A DNA stretch of 5,387 nucleotides from the NCBI GenBank assembly GCA_026400595.1, contig JAPLOT010000328.1, positions 1-5,387 of the forward strand, in the 5' to 3' direction. Every line of letters starts with the position of its first letter. The first letter of the stretch is position 1. The DNA is from Alphaproteobacteria bacterium (lineage in GTDB: Bacteria > Pseudomonadota > Alphaproteobacteria > Rhizobiales > Aestuariivirgaceae). Shown here in pieces: positions 4,905 through 5,387 of the stretch. Below the pieces are notes generated by a model. It did not search any database. It was not told the DNA's origin and was given only the letters and a program-made list of their open reading frames with translations. The position numbers and the translations under genes are program-made.

Positions 4905-5387
4905 ATGCCAACCATGAAGGATGTGGCGAAGGCGGCGGGCGTGAGCATCGCCACGGTTTCGGCAACGCTTTCGGGCGCATCCTACGTGAGCCCGGAGTTG
5001 CAGGCGCGCGTGAATGCAGCGATTGCGGCGCTCGGCTATGAACGCAATTCCATGGCCAGCGGTCTCAAGCGCGGACGTTCTTCGCTGATTGGACTCATCG
5101 TCTCGGACGTCACCAATCCCTTCTTCACCGAACTCGTCGATCATGTTCAGAAGCATGCCCAGCACGCCGGTTATTCTGTCCTGCTCGGCATCAGCGACCA
5201 CTCGGTGACGCGCGAGCGCGAACTGCTTCGCCTGATGCGATCGCATCAGGCGGCGGGCACCATCATGTGTCCGGCAGGCAGTTCGGGCGATTACGCACCG
5301 CAGGGACTCAGTCTTGGACACATGAGACTGGTGGCGGTGGACAATGCTGCGGCCGAACTGCCTTTCGACACGGTGACGATGGACAAC
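4905..5387 (+). CDS. LacI-family transcriptional regulator, 3' end beyond window
   Basis: N-terminal 161 codons of a LacI/GalR-type repressor (full relatives are about 330-350 residues). The DNA-binding domain is TMKDVAKAAGVSIATVSATLSG at residues 3-24, followed by VSPELQARVNAAIAALGYERN (28-48) and the hinge helix ASGLKRGRSSLIGLIVSDVTNPFF at 51-74. Then comes the first lobe of a periplasmic-binding-protein-like sensor domain, with VQKHAQHAGYSVLLG (81-95). The recognition helix is unusual: Ile15, Ala16 and Ala20 stand where LacI has Tyr17, Gln18 and Arg22. I chose ATG 4905 for the usual MPT-x-KDVA start and AGGA 11 nt upstream. GTG 4899, ATG 4914, and an ATG at 4851 overlapping the TetR stop are also in frame. 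It may be co-transcribed with the TetR gene. Effector and targets are unknown; it might govern genes to the right. Confidence 0.9.
   Translation, partial: MPTMKDVAKAAGVSIATVSATLSGASYVSPELQARVNAAIAALGYERNSMASGLKRGRSSLIGLIVSDVTNPFFTELVDHVQKHAQHAGYSVLLGISDHSVTRERELLRLMRSHQAAGTIMCPAGSSGDYAPQGLSLGHMRLVAVDNAAAELPFDTVTMDN

Noticed and set aside
4857..5321. A 154-codon open frame on the minus strand
   Set aside because: It lies opposite the lacI gene, whose plus-strand protein has clear LacI-family motifs; the minus-strand product has no recognisable feature.

Overview
The window looks like chromosomal (or chromid) DNA from a high-GC alphaproteobacterium, most likely of the Rhizobiales. This rests on GC-rich third codon positions, the Thi5-type ABC import operon, the RutR-like regulator and the style of the PIN-domain toxin-antitoxin pair. 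No rRNA, tRNA, transposase or CRISPR array is visible, so the genus is not fixed.

Layout from left to right. Positions 1-577 hold a minus-strand type II toxin-antitoxin pair: a Phd/YefM-type antitoxin, then a PIN-domain (VapC-like) toxin that starts at a GTGA overlap and runs off the left edge. Upstream of it are a probable promoter and a 7-bp-arm inverted repeat. A strong hairpin at 636-659 separates this pair from a four-gene minus-strand operon (4139 to 670) for a complete ABC importer: ATPase, permease 1, permease 2, then a periplasmic NMT1/THI5-like binding protein. The first three genes overlap (11 bp and 4 bp). The fourth follows after 38 bp and has its own strong ribosome binding site.

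Divergent from the importer, on the plus strand, is a TetR-family gene (4222-4854) that resembles the pyrimidine sensor RutR over its whole length. The 82-bp divergent gap holds an imperfect palindrome (4187-4202) that matches 12 of the 14 defined positions of the E. coli RutR consensus TTGACCA-N2-TGGTCAA. The regulator, its site and a binding protein from a family that binds pyrimidine-type compounds together suggest an importer for a pyrimidine, or a related ring compound, under RutR-like control. The substrate is inferred, not seen.

Downstream of the TetR gene is the start of a LacI-family regulator (4905 to the right edge, truncated). The junction carries a perfect 31-bp tandem duplication (4832-4893) covering the TetR stop codon. 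Because 31 is not a multiple of three, it opens an in-frame ATG at 4851 that overlaps the TetR stop and reads into lacI.

I see no clearly new biological system. The points most worth a second look are the RutR-type operator linked to an ABC importer, the 31-bp duplication between the two regulators, and a PIN toxin with Lys where the family usually has a catalytic Glu.
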